Assembly: GCA_029204225.1 (NCBI GenBank)
Contig: CM055100.1
Coordinates: 30,828,149 to 30,892,148, forward strand
DNA length: 64,000 nt
From: Diphasiastrum complanatum
Lineage: Eukaryota > Streptophyta > Lycopodiopsida > Lycopodiales > Lycopodiaceae
Direction of reading: 5' to 3'
Of this stretch, positions 1 to 12,118 are shown one piece after another. Under the pieces are notes generated by a model. That model was not told the DNA's origin. It was given only the letters and a program-made list of their open reading frames with translations, and searched no databases. Each line of letters begins with the position of its first letter. Positions within the stretch are counted from its first letter, which is position 1. The position numbers and the translations under genes were made by a program.

Positions 1-413
<413 letters not shown>

Positions 414-666
414 AGAGTTAAAATAGCAATGATCGGCTTATACAGTGCTTTTTTATTTCGATGGCACCACATGTGCTTAGTTCTAGAGTTATCGGGCCGT
501 CTTTCTTTTACGAGCCCTTTGAGTGATTTTAAGCAACTTATCTTTGTACTTACTTATCAGTTGAATATACAGTTTGTTGAGAGCAATTTTGTTGTCTTGT
601 CTTGTTGCACTTGACGTTTTGTTGTGGTGATTGATCCGGTCGGGTGTTTAAACTGTGTTTCTTAAC
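414..666 (+). mobile_element. 5' LTR of a Ty1/copia retrotransposon (element A)
   Basis: Bases 414-633 match 4035-4254 base for base without gaps, with about 10 differences in 220 positions, mostly transitions. The matched block is followed 34 bases later by a tRNA-iMet-type primer-binding site, as expected just after a 5' LTR. The exact left edge is uncertain because the copies diverge upstream of AGAGTTAAAATAGC. The roughly 4.5 percent LTR divergence agrees with an old insertion. Confidence 0.85.
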
Positions 667-667
667 T

Positions 668-680
668 TGGTATCAGAGCC
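668..680 (+). promoter_or_regulatory. Primer-binding site, tRNA-iMet type
   Basis: TGGTATCAGAGCC is the standard plant Ty1/copia primer site, complementary to the 3' end of initiator methionine tRNA. It primes minus-strand DNA synthesis and fixes the orientation of element A as plus. Confidence 0.92.
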
Positions 681-1967
681 TTTGGTGGCTTGAATCACCG
701 GACAAGAACAGAGAGCTGCGAATTCACGACGGTTTGTTGGCTAAGAAGCACAAAACCGAGTCTGTGGAGATTCGTGGAATAGCTCAAAACTGTAAGAAGA
801 ATCAAAGGCCAAGCGATTGCCAGGAGGGAAGGGTCAGCCATGGAGCAATCATAGAGCAATTAATTCTTCTCTCAGCTATGGAAGAAAAAGGCAGCTAGGG
901 TTTGGAAGTGGAAAGTGGTGGATCTTTCTCCACACATAACCAATTTTGGAGCTGTCAGTGGCTAAGGATGGGCGCCTGCTATGATGAAACTACTGTAATA
1001 AAGTCGTGGAAGGCCGTGAAGTATGGGCAGAGCAGGAGTGAGATGAATCAATCAAGCCTTCCTAGCTATAATGGACAGCCAGGGTTTTAGCTGATAAAGT
1101 TGGATCATTCTCTATATGTAATGTATTTCAGATCTATGAAAACATAGTGGAGAGCACCCTAGTTCTAGGAAGATGATGCCAAAAGGCCGTGGCACGTCGC
1201 GGAGCCAACATTGAGCTAGATCGGAATGGTATCTGGCAGCCATAGCTTTGCAAACAGGAGAGAAAGAAAGATCCATCGTAAAGAGGAGGAGAGGTCGTGG
1301 GACCTCGCGCGTGCCCAGCTCAGCTAGCCTGTTAGCGGCCAGAAGTGCCTGGTGCTTCAAAGGCCCTTGATTAACGCGTAGAAGCGTGGAAAGTTGTCCG
1401 ATCTCAAGTCACACAGATCGACGATGGTGATTGCACGTTAGGTGGGTCGTTGGATCTAAAGGATCCGTTGGATTGATGTGAAAAGGCCTGAAGAGGTCTG
1501 AAGTGCAAAGTGCATTGCAACTTCATTAAAAATCTTCAAACTGAAACAATTGTTGGGTCCCAAGTTTTTGAAGGGTGAAGTTTCTTCACACTGAAGAAAC
1601 AGTTCAAAAACCCAAATTGCCCTTATTTTCACCTCCTTTAGCCTATTTTGGCCAAACGAAAGGCTATAGCCTCCAAACGAAGGTCACCCTGACTGAACTT
1701 GCAAGTACGGTACACAAAAACAGAGTGATTTTTGCGAAGAAAGTGTTCGGAGTGTGCCAGAAGTGATTTCACCATTCTACTCGGCAGGTAGTTGGGAGTT
1801 GGTGACGAGAAGCATTTCGGAAAGCGACGCCAATTTGGCTTTCAATTTGGCAAAAGAGCGGTGGGTGGCCTGGTAAGCCAAAAATTGCAGGTCATTATTT
1901 GTGATTTCTGACATCATGGTTGGCTTCGGCATACACTTTATAGCCTACAGGTGGAGTTTCAAGCAGT
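681..1967 (+). other. 5' untranslated leader of copia element A
   Basis: The stretch between primer site and gag start has no recognisable protein homology. Short open frames occur at 644-898 and 902-1090, but they carry no motif and are best read as chance frames. At about 1.3 kb the leader is long for a copia element. Confidence 0.55.
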
Positions 1968-2441
1968 TTGGAGATGGCAAACATCAATGAGGCAATTTTG
2001 GGCGATGCAAGCAAACTTGATGGGGCTTCTAATTACAACATCTGGAAATTCAAAATGAAGAGCATTTTGATGGAGAAAGAGTTATGGGAGATCGTGGCAG
2101 GTATTGAAGTCCGGCCAAATACCACTCCAGGTGACATGAGGGCCTTTGATAAAAAGGCACAGAGAGCATTGTCCTTAATCAATCTTTCAGTGAAAGACCA
2201 TGTAATCACTCATATAAGTGATGCCATGATGGCTAGGGGAGCTTGGGAAGCTCTTAGAATGCAATTTCAAATTTGCAATCCAGCTCGGGCCATGTTCTTG
2301 AAGTTGAGATTGAACGCAGTAAGGATGGAAGAAAGTGAATCAGTGGGATCTTTCTTCACCAGGATAAAGGAGCTGAGAGATCAACTTGTGGCAATTGGAG
2401 AACCAATTAGGGAGAGATCAACTTGTGGCAATGAGCGGTGT
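1968..2441 (+). pseudogene. Copia gag N-terminal remnant (element A)
   Basis: The frame opens with a short methionine-rich start, then LDGASNYNIWKFKMKSIL, a typical copia gag opening (DUF4219/UBN2-type). The conserved helical core continues to about residue 150 (DQLVAIGEPI). Gag packages the element RNA into virus-like particles. A 21-base block occurs twice, at 2375-2395 and 2412-2432, and the frame then runs straight into inverted RT-derived sequence at 2442. The zinc knuckle, protease and integrase are missing. The piece is about half of a normal gag and cannot work alone. Confidence 0.85.
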
Positions 2442-2651
2442 CTCTTCATAGTCAATTCCTTTGCTTTGTTCATAACCCTTCACTACTAGGTGTGCCTTAT
2501 GCTTTACACCCATGCCTTATGCTTTGCTCTTCTTGCAACATGATTCCGTGGAAGTCTTCAAAAGTAGGCTACAGATGGCATGATAGCAAAGCATAAGGCA
2601 CACCTAGTAGTGAAGGGTTATGAGCAAAGCAAAGGAATTGACTATGAAGAG
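2442..2651. repeat. Fold-back: 64-base inverted repeat made of RT sequence
   Basis: Bases 2442-2505 are the reverse complement of 2588-2651 over 64 positions with one mismatch. The right arm is ordinary copia RT coding sequence ([18 protein letters not shown]), so the left arm is an inverted copy of it. The 82-base loop repeats the word CATGCCTTATGCTTTGCT near 2511-2528. The structure sits where protease and integrase should be. Together with the direct repeat just upstream, it looks like a template-switching scar from reverse transcription. Confidence 0.88.
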
Positions 2652-3915
2652 ACATTTGCTCCAGTGTGGCTAAGTGGACTACGCTATGCCTTATCATTGC
2701 CCTAGCATCTCATTTTGGGTGGAAAATCCATCAAGTGGATGTAAAGTCCACATTTTTGGATGGTGACTTAGAGGAAGAAGTTTACATGGTCCAACCGCAG
2801 GGCTTCATGGCGAAAGGGCAAGAACAAAAGGTATGTAAACTACACAAAGCACTTTATGGCCTTAAGCAAGTGCCACGCGCATGGTATGGACGCATTGACA
2901 ATTACTTTCTTTCCCATGGGTTTGTAAGAACAAATCATCAGATCCAAACCTTTATGTTCTTATAAATGATGATAGCATTGCCTTGATTGTACTTTGAGTT
3001 GATGATATCATTATCACGGGCAATGATGAGATCCTCACTCGTTCTATCAAAGCCAACTTATGCAAGCAGTTTGAGATGACATATTTAGATCTTATGCACT
3101 ATTGCTTGGGTGTTGAAGTATGGCAAACTAGCAGTGATATCAGGTTATGTCAAAACAAGTATGTGGGCGAGATATTGGAGAGATTTCACATGACAGAGTG
3201 CAAACCTTCCATCACCCCTTGCGAAGATGGTAAGAAATTATCTCGTATTGATGATAGTGCACATGTTGACGCTACTCTATTTCGTCAGCTAGTTGGGAGT
3301 TTGAAATATCTTACGACTACATGTCCTGATATCTGCTATGCTGTAAGTTTGATTAGCCAATTCATGTCATCACCCACTATGGACCATTGGAAAGCTGCAA
3401 AAAGGATTTTGAGGTATGTGAAAGGTACACCTAACCTTGGCCTAATCTACAAAAGACAAAGTGTTTTACCTAAGTTGCAGGGTTATGTTGACGTTGATTG
3501 GGCAGGAAGTATAGATGATAGAAAGTCAACAACAAATTATGTCTTAAATTTTGGTAGTGGTTGTTTTTCATGGTCTAGCAAGAAGCAAGATACTATTTCT
3601 CTTTCTTCTACAGAAGCCGAATATAAAGCGTTAAGTTCTACTACCCAGGAATCTGTTTGGCTACGTAAGTTGTTATGTGAGATTGGCATGAAGCAGCTAA
3701 ATCCTACTGTTATTTTCTGTGACAGTCAAAGTGGAATACAATTGGCTAAGAATCCTATCTTTCATGCAAGGACAAAACATATTGAGGTAAAATATCACTT
3801 TGTGCGTGAGAAGCTACAATCTGAAGATATAAGTATTGTACATTATTCTACATTATTACAAGTTGCTGATATATTTACGAAAGCTTTAAGTAAAGAAAAG
3901 TTTGAGACTTTTTGA
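2588..3915 (+). pseudogene. Copia reverse transcriptase-RNase H remnant (element A)
   Basis: The RT fingers/palm begins at [11 protein letters not shown] and continues with DVKSTFLDGDLEEEVYM and KALYGLKQVPRAWY. RNase H follows at 3076-3915 with DVDWAGS, SSTEAEYKAL and FCDSQSGIQLAKN, so its acidic residues are still present, and the C-terminus ADIFTKAL is intact. Three breaks are visible. A TG duplication near 2664-2668 shifts the frame, a second shift lies near 2935, and a TGA at 2995-2997 sits where the tyrosine of the catalytic YVDD box belongs. The RT is therefore dead, while RNase H remains a 280-codon open frame. Confidence 0.93.
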
Positions 3916-4034
3916 GCCAAACTTGGCTTAGATCTGGTTATGTAAAAAACCTTTACTTGTAATACTATCATGGAGGTATGTTCCATGAATAAAGTAAACT
4001 CTAAAATAAAGAGAGACGTTGATCATTGAGAGAG

Positions 4035-4254
4035 AGAGTTAAAATAGCAATGATCGACTTATACAGTGCTTTCTTATTTCGATGGCACCACGTGTGCTTA
4101 GTTTTAGAGTTATCGGGCCGTCTTTCTTTTACGAGCCCTTTGAGTGCTTTTAAGCAACTTATCTTTGTACTTACTTATCAGTTGAATATACAGTTTGTTG
4201 AGAGCAATTCTGCTGTCTTGTCTTGTTGCACTTGATGTTGTGCTGTGGTGATTG
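4035..4254 (+). mobile_element. 3' LTR of copia element A, truncated
   Basis: Gap-free match to the 5' LTR at 414-633. It starts after TGAGAGAGAGAG (4026-4037) and stops abruptly at 4254, where antisense gag-pol of another copia element begins. The terminal part present in the 5' LTR (634-666) is missing here and was not found further on. Confidence 0.85.
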
Positions 4255-5703
4255 TAGGAAGTCTTGTGTGACTTTGCAAGGCCACATGCCTCACACACTT
4301 TGCCACACCTCTTGAATGATTTTGGTAGGCTAAGAGCCAGCTCCTTTGATTGCATGGATTCCATTGATTGAAGATTAGGATGACCTAATCTTTTGTGCCA
4401 AAGCTCCACTTGAGTCAACTCCTCTCCAACCATATTCACACTCTCAATGGCCACATTAGCATCCAACTTAAAAAGCCTTCCTTGCTTAATGCCACTAGAT
4501 ATGCACTTATCACTTTTGAGATGGAACATACTCCATTCTTGTACATCTAGTCCATTGTCCACCATTAGTTGACCAACACTAAGCAAGTCTTTTGTAATGG
4601 ATGGAACATACAAAACATTATCAAGATCTATCCTCTTAGATGATCCTAAGCATAATGGAATAGATCCTATGCCATCTATCTTACATTCTTGATCACTAGC
4701 AGTGTAGATTGAATTCTTAGAATCATTACAAGAAAGTAAAGTAGAAAAATAATGCTTGTTGAATGACATGTGGGAGCTAGCCCCACTATCAATCCACCAT
4801 GTCTCTTGGCTTGATTTTGGTGTAGATTCTACCATAAAGGATGTGTTGAAGCCATCCTCGTCCCCCTCCCCTTGTGCAAGATTGCCTTGATCTTCACTCC
4901 CTTGTGCATTCTTCTTCTTATAGCATTCGGAAGCAAAGTGCCCTTTCTTTCCACAAAAGAAACACTTTAGCTTGGCTTTGTTCTTTTGCTTCCCTTTTGA
5001 GGTAGATCCTCCATCCTTGACCTCGCCTTGGTACTTCTTGAATGGATGAGTCTTCTTCTTGCCCTTTGATGTGAAGTTTGCCTTCTCATCACCACCATGT
5101 AGTGACATAGACCCCAATCTTGTCTTGAGGTGTAGAATCCTACTCTCCTTGGCCACGAGAACATTATGCAACTTATCTATTGATGGAAGTTGGTCTTGAA
5201 TAGTAAAATATTGAACTAGATTAGATAACTCGTCGCCTAATCCATTCAATCACTTGTACTAGTTCATTATCTTGGATATTTTCTCCTATAGATCCCAATT
5301 CTTTGTTTAAAGACTTTATCCTTAGGACATATTCTTGTCCATTTTCTCCACTTCCCCTCATGCTTTGCAAGATCAAGTTTCTTAGCATAAGCACTCTTGA
5401 AGTGTTATTGGATTCATAATTGTTCTTTAGTGAATTCCAAGCCTCTTTTGATGAGGCACAAGAAGCTACCTCCTTCAAGAGGTCATTGCTTACGTTCAAC
5501 TTTAAGCAATGCAAGGCTAATCTAGCCCTCTTCTTGTATTTCAATTGTTCTTGGGAAGCTTGAGGCTCTTCCTCAACTCCTAGAACAATATCAAAGAGGT
5601 CATGGATCACAAGTAGTGATTCCATCCTCACTTTCCATATGGAATAGTTTGTGTCAGTTAGTTTCTCACTAGATTCTAACAAATATCCACCCATGGATGA
5701 CAT
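4255..5703 (-). pseudogene. Copia gag-protease-preintegrase remnant (element B, antisense)
   Basis: Gag starts at the ATG ending at 5703 (MSSMGGYLLESSEKLTDTNY). A zinc knuckle CFFCGKKGHFASEC (CX2CX4HX4C) binds element RNA, the aspartic protease carries WWIDSGASSHM, and the GAG-pre-integrase motif LWHKRLGHPN precedes CEACGLAKSHK. The sequence ends at 4255 against the truncated LTR of element A. Gag is split near 5250: relative to the sister element at 25.6-26.6 kb two T residues are missing, shifting the frame at the NGLGDE motif. Zinc knuckle and protease residues remain intact. Integrase and RT are absent. Confidence 0.92.
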
Positions 5704-6660
5704 TATGAATGAATGCCTATGAGATGCACAAAGATCTCTTGATAATGAATGATCTAAGATATATTTCTAGCTTTCTAAGAAGCTTCTAATCTCGGCCCAA
5801 TCAACCTAGTTCAACTTGGATGATGGTGTAATAGATCCACTTCAAAAATCCTAGCAAATAACTCCTTCACAAAATTGATTATAGTACTATTTTGCTTGAT
5901 ATTTCACACACACATAAGATCTGAACAAATCAGCCTTAAAGATCTGATCTAATGCCTCAAAATGAATTACTTCAATGACTCAAATCTCTACTTGATGATT
6001 AGCATTCAATGGATTGAATCCAGATCTAGACAAATGTGAGAATTACAAGCAAAGCTAGAAATTGCCAATGTCACATCAACTTCTCATTGATTTGGCTGAT
6101 CCCTTTATAGATCAAGTACATCCACAAGCTGAGTACTATCCAGCAAGCCTTCACACGTGTGAAGAGTGCATATGCTCATTTTTCAAAGTTGATTATTCTC
6201 ATTAGCTAGAAACAAAAAAGCTAGTCTTCCACATTTATAAGAATATTCCTTATAAAATAGGATCTAATGGAATCTCTCTATCTTATCATCTACAATCTTG
6301 TCCACACGTGTGAATAGCATCTTGACATGTGGGAGCCTTTACTCATTCACATGGAAGTGCATTCTATTTACAAAATGTTTGACAAAATGACTTTTATCTA
6401 GATTCTACTCAAAAGTCAATTTCACACGTGTAGATCCATCTAGAATCAATCTAACTTTATAAAAGTAAGTTATGTACATCCTTTCACACTTGGGAACAGG
6501 CTCCACACGTTTGAGATTCTATCATGATCAAATATCTCAAGATTAACCAAGTACATCAAGTTGGAAGTGACATTTTTAACACTATCAAATTTTCGTACCA
6601 AATCACAACAATATTTCTTAAATGGGTACATTGTGGGCCACGATGGTAGCCAATTCAAAA
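5704..6660 (-). mobile_element. Leader and LTR-related sequence of copia element B
   Basis: This lies immediately upstream (minus sense) of element B gag. It carries the G-box palindrome CACACGTGTG at 6152-6161 and 6303-6312, plus variants at 6423 and 6504. The block near 6484-6520 (TTCACAC..GGGAACAGGCTCCACAC) matches 27916-27945 in the LTR of the related element F. No clean primer site was found, so the LTR/leader boundary is not placed. Confidence 0.65.
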
Positions 6661-9600
6661 CATAAATTAAAAACGTATCTCATGCACATTACTTATCATA
6701 AAATAATGCATGTAATGTATACATACCTGGATGAAGCTTTGAACAAGAGTATAGTAGCAGATGGGCGGTATCAAGCTACACGATCGCTTTGAAAGCATAT
6801 AGAAGATGAAGAAGAAGAGGAGAGGTGAAAAAATCACAAGGAATAGTAGTGTATAAATAGGTGAGTTGTGAGCTTACACTGAAATTTTGTGGAAGGAGCA
6901 AAACCCTACCTTAAAGCAAAGCATACTGACCATTGGATGAGGCAAAGTATATCTTGACCGTTTGAGGAAGAGATTTTTTTTTGAAAAATTCTCTCTAAAA
7001 GGTTAGTAAAATTGATTCATGTGGACAGTCTCAAAAAACCTATTGTGATGAAGTAAACGTAAAAAATTCTTCCCCTTGTCACTACTAGTCCTGATTTGAA
7101 GCCGACCGACTAGATTTTATGATACATTTGTTTTTCTTCAACAATGTGAGCAGGTACAATGTCAATCAATTTAGTTTGTAAACAAAAATTATATGCGTGT
7201 ATACCCAAGAAATTGTAACATAAATACTAATTATGAGTCAACGTTTATCATAGCATCATTCAATTACAGGTGGTCTTTCACCTCGACCGTTTAGGTCCCA
7301 GACGGTAGTACGTGACTCAAGTCACTCCTCGTAGAATTTTTGAGAATAGAAATGTCCTCAAGATTAGCTGTGATCAAAGCAATGGTCAATTCGGTAAGGG
7401 AATTTTTGTGAATATTCCTAAGTCGACAGTTGAGAATTGAATTACCTACTCTCCTGTATTTAATTAGGAGAATATTTGGAGAATAATTCTTTTTATCCTA
7501 ATTGCTATGTCTATGTGATTGGATCCATGGATTTGGAATCAGCAATAAAATACTATTTTTCATGGTAATTCTTTTATTCTCCAGGCAAGTGCCCTGTAAG
7601 TGGAAATTTAATTTCCTGGTACTGCGCTTTTTATCGGTTTAACTTTGAAGTAGTAATATTCCCATTTAATTGAGTTAAATGATTTTTATCAGTTCTTCCT
7701 TTTGGACTCGATGGTGTATCTATGATCTTATTTTAAATGATTTTGGTCTTTAAGATTGGGCAAACTAAAGCTTTTCAGATACTTGTTAAAGTGAATTGAT
7801 GGAATAAGGTCATAATTTTTGAGAGGTAGCTCTATATTCGATTAAAAAATAGGTGTATCGAATATTGTAAAGAGTACCCGGATACAAATTTTATTGATTT
7901 CCCATTAGTACTTCAGGCAACTTTAGCGAAGTAATACTTAAGCTAGTGTCATAAATTTTTTTGGTGCCTTCGCTGATGAATTTTTTCGGATAACCGAAAA
8001 ATCTAAGGGAGAAAGAAAATGAGACACCTTAGTAGGTAAATGTGATAGTCTTGTGTAATTTGGTTTGGTTAATAATCCCTGTATGGAATTGCATAGCATC
8101 GGATTTTTTGAATTCATTAAGTTGAATTTATTTTGAATATCTATAGGACCATGAGTTGACCCTATTTGTTAATGGAAATTGTGACATGGAACGAGGATGA
8201 CACTTGGTTTACATTTGTACTGTAAAGAGCCTTATTTCTAAGAGTTGATACTCTCAGATGGTAGGAATTTGGGATTGATAGTACCAACCAGGTGGGTTGT
8301 TTATGTGACGGTAAAGCCATGTGCAAATTCTTGTTAAATCACAATTTTGTAAATGGATTATTGCGATCCATTAGGAACAGATATGGGCGTACTCCGGTAC
8401 TTGGTGGATTAGATATGTGCATATCTGGTATTGGAAATCTAGATAGAGTTTTTAGATCTTTGGGTTATCGGATAATGCGATTTTAAGATCTTTTTGAAGA
8501 TCGGATCCTATGTTGGGTATAGGATGTTCAGATATTTTTTTTGAATTTTTGATGATCGGATCTAAAAGCAAAGAACTTTCTTGGAGAGAAAACTGATGGT
8601 ATGGGACATTGGTGATTTCAAAGGGGAATTCTTGTGCGAGAACGATCTGTAGCCCAATGGTTAGTATTTACATTATTTGTAATGCTAACAATTGAAATCA
8701 TTGGTTAAAGTTGTTTAGGGTATTTGGAGTGTTTCTGAGATATTGATCCAGATCCCTAAATGGTATCTCATAAATTCCAAATTAGAAACCCTTAAAAGCT
8801 ATTTCTCTTTTAATTTAAACCTCTACTTTTTAGAAATTTTTTTTATACGAAACAATTGGATTGAGATTCATATAATTCCTTTGAATAAGGTTCTGAAGGA
8901 CTGTTAAAGCTATATGAATTTATGCTTCCATTTTAGTTTTGTGAATATAGCTCAGAATCAATTGATATTTTCAACTGATTAAGTGAAATTTAGACTTCTT
9001 GAGCCCAAATAATTATCTCTATTTGATAGTGGGTTATTGAGAGTTATGTTTCTATCACTCGGGAGAAAATATTTTATGATTTTGAGAAAAATAATCCGGT
9101 TTGTAATAGTATTGGATACTCATTACTGACTTTTTTGAATCTTCGATATCTTATACGTTGTCTCCTGGGAACTTTTTAATCAAAATTTTGGAATTTCTTT
9201 TAAAAGGGAGAGAAGAAAATTATAGGAATAAAACTTTCATGGGATCAACCAGTTGCATAGATTTCTTTTGTGGAATCCAGTTTGTGTGCAATGGTGGAAC
9301 TATCCAGTTTGTGTGCAATGGTGGAACTATCCGGTGGAATAGAGAAAATCTCTAGTGATTTTGAATAATCTGAAACTAGAGTAGTTTTGGGGGTTTTGAG
9401 TTGTGAGATATTCGTGAATATGGGAAGTAGTGGTAAAGATAAATTAAGGTTCACTGATTGGCTACCAAGTACCATTTAGTTATGGATTGGATCAGAGGAA
9501 TAAAGCTTTAATCTTAACCTTATGTCCAAAGATGTATGTATAAGTCAGCCTAATCTTGGTTTGTACACTAAGATCTGAAGTAGGTTGATTAGTTGAAGAA

Positions 9601-10553
9601 ATTGTGTAGGTAAAAGTATGATGGTTGGAAAACTTGTGATGTAAAATTATCCACTTCAGAGATTTCCCAGATATGTTGTTTATTCAAGAGAAATAGAATC
9701 TTCTATAGCTGAGTTACAAGATTCTCAATAATATATGTGAATAACATATGCAGATATGGACATAAATTAACATAATCTGGTTAAGAATCGGGTTGAAAGA
9801 ATATTCTTGGAATCCAATATTTTTCCTTGTGGAAAAGATTTTAGAATGATTTTCATATTTCCTGAGTTGTATGTAGTGCATGTACTCCAATATTTTCCAA
9901 TGATTAAGTATGATTTTGGAATCCTGTGAGTTATGATTGATGAATAATAAGATTCTAAATGTTTATGATTGACGGATCATAAATTGATACTTAAAGGTCA
10001 TTTGAAGATTATAAGGAAATGTGAGGAACCTTAAGATAATGAGCAATTCTTGATCAATTGGTGAGTTAAGGATTTAGATCTATTGTCTGAACTCTAAATT
10101 TCTTTACTCCAGCACGTACTTGAGATTGTGTGGATCTCACATGCATTTTCATTAAGTAATTGGTTACTTATGAGGAATTTGCTTTCTTTACAGATTGTAG
10201 TCAAGGAATGCTTGCATACTATTTTTCAGCTTAAATCTCCGGTTGGATAGGATCGGTTAAGTCTATCAAGATTGAATGAATGCTATTTTCTTGCATATGT
10301 TGTTAGGAATAGAGCTCTTAACTTAAGAGAGTATCTGGGGTACTCAGATCTGAGTTAAAGTCATTTTTATCTTGATGGGTCTCCTAGAGATTTTGACTGA
10401 ATTGTGGTATTTTAGAATATTTGGATATTCTAATAATAATTGTACCAAGAAGCATTATTTACTGCAAGAAATTGAAATGGAATATCTTCAACTTTTGGAT
10501 TTGATTTTTGTAATAAAGTAAAATCACCCAGTGTTTCATGTAATTGAGATTAC
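6661..10553. other. Long AT-rich stretch without a recognisable gene
   Basis: No frame above about 75 codons and no motif that I can place. Because the right side ends in a chromodomain, polypurine tract and LTR, this may be the body of a gypsy chromovirus decayed beyond recognition. That is inference. It holds a TATA-like TATAAATA at 6852-6859 and a 27-base tandem duplication at 9276-9329, both of unknown meaning. Confidence 0.5.
9276..9329. repeat. 27-base tandem duplication
   Basis: The unit beginning TCCAGTTTGTGTGCAATGG occurs twice in perfect head-to-tail order. Because 27 is a multiple of three, the short overlapping frames stay open on both strands. The identity of the copies suggests a recent slip event. 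Confidence 0.9.
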
Positions 10554-10811
10554 ATGAAGGTGATAAAGTTTTATTTTGGAGTAAATCAACCCATTTGGAA
10601 GATTTATAACTTAATGTATCTTTGGAGATTTGAGTTAGTATTCACGAGTAGAGGCAAGCAATTTAAAAACTGTTGCATCTCTGAGTACTTATTCATATGG
10701 AAAAATCAGACTAAGTATAATGATTCATGGGAAAGATTTGAAAGCTTAAAGAATAGTTTCATGTTTGTTTTTTTCCGTTCTGAGGACAGAACCTGTTTAA
10801 GGGAGGAAGAA
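10554..10811 (+). pseudogene. 3' end of gypsy chromovirus pol with chromodomain remnant and polypurine tract
   Basis: At 10683-10756 the frame reads EYLFIWKNQTKYNDSWERF, matching the chromodomain pattern EYLVKWK...TWE that follows integrase in plant chromoviruses. There it directs integration to marked chromatin. The frame continues through EDRTCLREEE into a purine tract AAGGGAGGAAGAA (10799-10811), directly followed by TGTTATGG, an LTR start. The conserved TW has become SW and the upstream pol is unrecognisable, so this is a fossil. Confidence 0.72.
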
Positions 10812-11290
10812 TGTTATGGCCATATTCAGCTAAGGACATGGAATAGTCCTAATATGGTAGACCGGCCCTCCAGTCTTTGAGTTTATTGGTCACGCCTAGA
10901 TTTTATTCCACATCAAGGCCTGTTGGTGACTAATGACCTTGAGAGGACCCAGACACTCTATTAGAGACATATGGAGTAGTCCATGTACGTGTGACAAATA
11001 TAGGTAAGAGGAACACATGAAGAGTTGTGATCTATTTATAGTTGACCTGCATGGGGATTATATGGGTTCATGCACAAGATCCTACTCTCTATATATTGAG
11101 GTAGTGATTATCCTGTCGACGACTTGGTCTAGGTTACCTGTTGAGCTCTTCTCCTCTTGTTATCACATGACATGGCTTGGGGGGGAAGAGGATTCTCTAG
11201 GAGGGATCTAGGATTGGTTGGGTGGCTTTGCTCCATAGTCTCTCTTGTGTTTTCCTATCCTCATCTTAGGGGTTTTCCCTAGTGGTCTTT
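10812..11290 (+). mobile_element. 3' LTR of the gypsy chromovirus (right edge approximate)
   Basis: Begins with TG directly after a polypurine tract. A TATA-like TATATATT at 11090-11097 would be the LTR promoter, followed by a pyrimidine-rich leader. The right end is ill-defined because at 11301 the sequence changes to a copia gag fragment. No matching 5' LTR was found upstream. Confidence 0.6.
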
Positions 11291-11300
11291 ACACCATTCC

Positions 11301-11416
11301 TGTCTTGAGGTGTAGAATCCTACTCTCCTCGGCCACAAGAACATTATGCAACTTATCTATTGATGGAAGTTGGTCTTGAATAGCAAAATATTGAACTAGA
11401 TTAGATAACTCATCGA
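11301..11416 (-). pseudogene. 116-base copia gag scrap, element B family
   Basis: Matches 5121-5236 of element B with about five differences and no gaps. It encodes the gag stretch around SNLVQY and LPSIDKLHNVLVA on the minus strand. One side abuts the gypsy LTR and the other joins the helicase remnant within a few bases. Confidence 0.88.
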
Positions 11417-11420
11417 CGCT

Positions 11421-12110
11421 TCATTTGGAGGAGTTCCAATTATTTTCGGGGGTGATTTTCGATAGATTCTACCAGTGGCACCGCGTGGTAGTCGGGTGCA
11501 GATTGTCATTAACGCTTCGCTGAAGTGTTCCTGTTTGTGGAAACACATGGAGGTGCACAAATTGACAAAGAACATGCGCATCATGGGCGTGGAGGGTGGC
11601 GATAAGGATGAGCAGTTGAGGTTTGTAGAATATTTGTTGAGTGTGGAAGATGGTCGTGAGCCCACATTCGTGCATCACGATTTGGACCTAATTTCTTTGC
11701 CATAGGGCATGTGCCTAAGGACGCGTGATGTGGGCAAATTGATTTCATTCACATTTCCTGATGTTGCACGACATTTTAAGGATGTTGAGTTTTTGAGGAG
11801 TCGTGCAATGTTGACCCCATTGAACAAAGATGTGGATGAGATCAATGCGAGGCTTGTTGAGCAGCTTCCGAGTGACGTTTCCACTTTTTATATTGTCGAT
11901 AGTGTTGTTGAGTGTGAGGGCTCTAATGTCCACCCTATAGAGTATTTGAACAGCCTGCAACCGAGTGGGTGTACTCCACATAAGTTGGTGCTAAAGATTG
12001 GGATGATTGTGATGTTGTTAAGATCAATAGCATTGCACAAGGGATTGTGCAATGGCACAAGATTGACCATCCTCAGATTGGGTAGGCAGGTCATAGGAGA
12101 TAACCCATAG
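11421..12110 (+). pseudogene. Helitron-type PIF1-like helicase remnant
   Basis: The frame opens with FGGVPIIFGGDFR and ILPVAPRGSR, the Walker B/motif II region of PIF1-like helicases encoded by plant Helitrons. It continues with LWKHMEVHKLTKNMRI, RAMLTPLNKDVDEINARLVE and the motif CNGTRLTI. The protein would unwind DNA in rolling-circle transposition. The N-terminal Walker A and the Rep endonuclease are absent. A TAG at 11463-11465 replaces the glutamine of FRQILPV, and a second TAG lies at 11703-11705, after ISLP. The product is dead, but the stretch from 11709 is still open for 133 codons. Confidence 0.9.
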
Positions 12111-12118
12111 CATCAAAT

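Noticed and set aside
2442-2651. Possible microRNA precursor
   Set aside because: The arms are copia RT coding sequence in inverted orientation, so a retroelement rearrangement explains them. No evidence of a defined mature small RNA.
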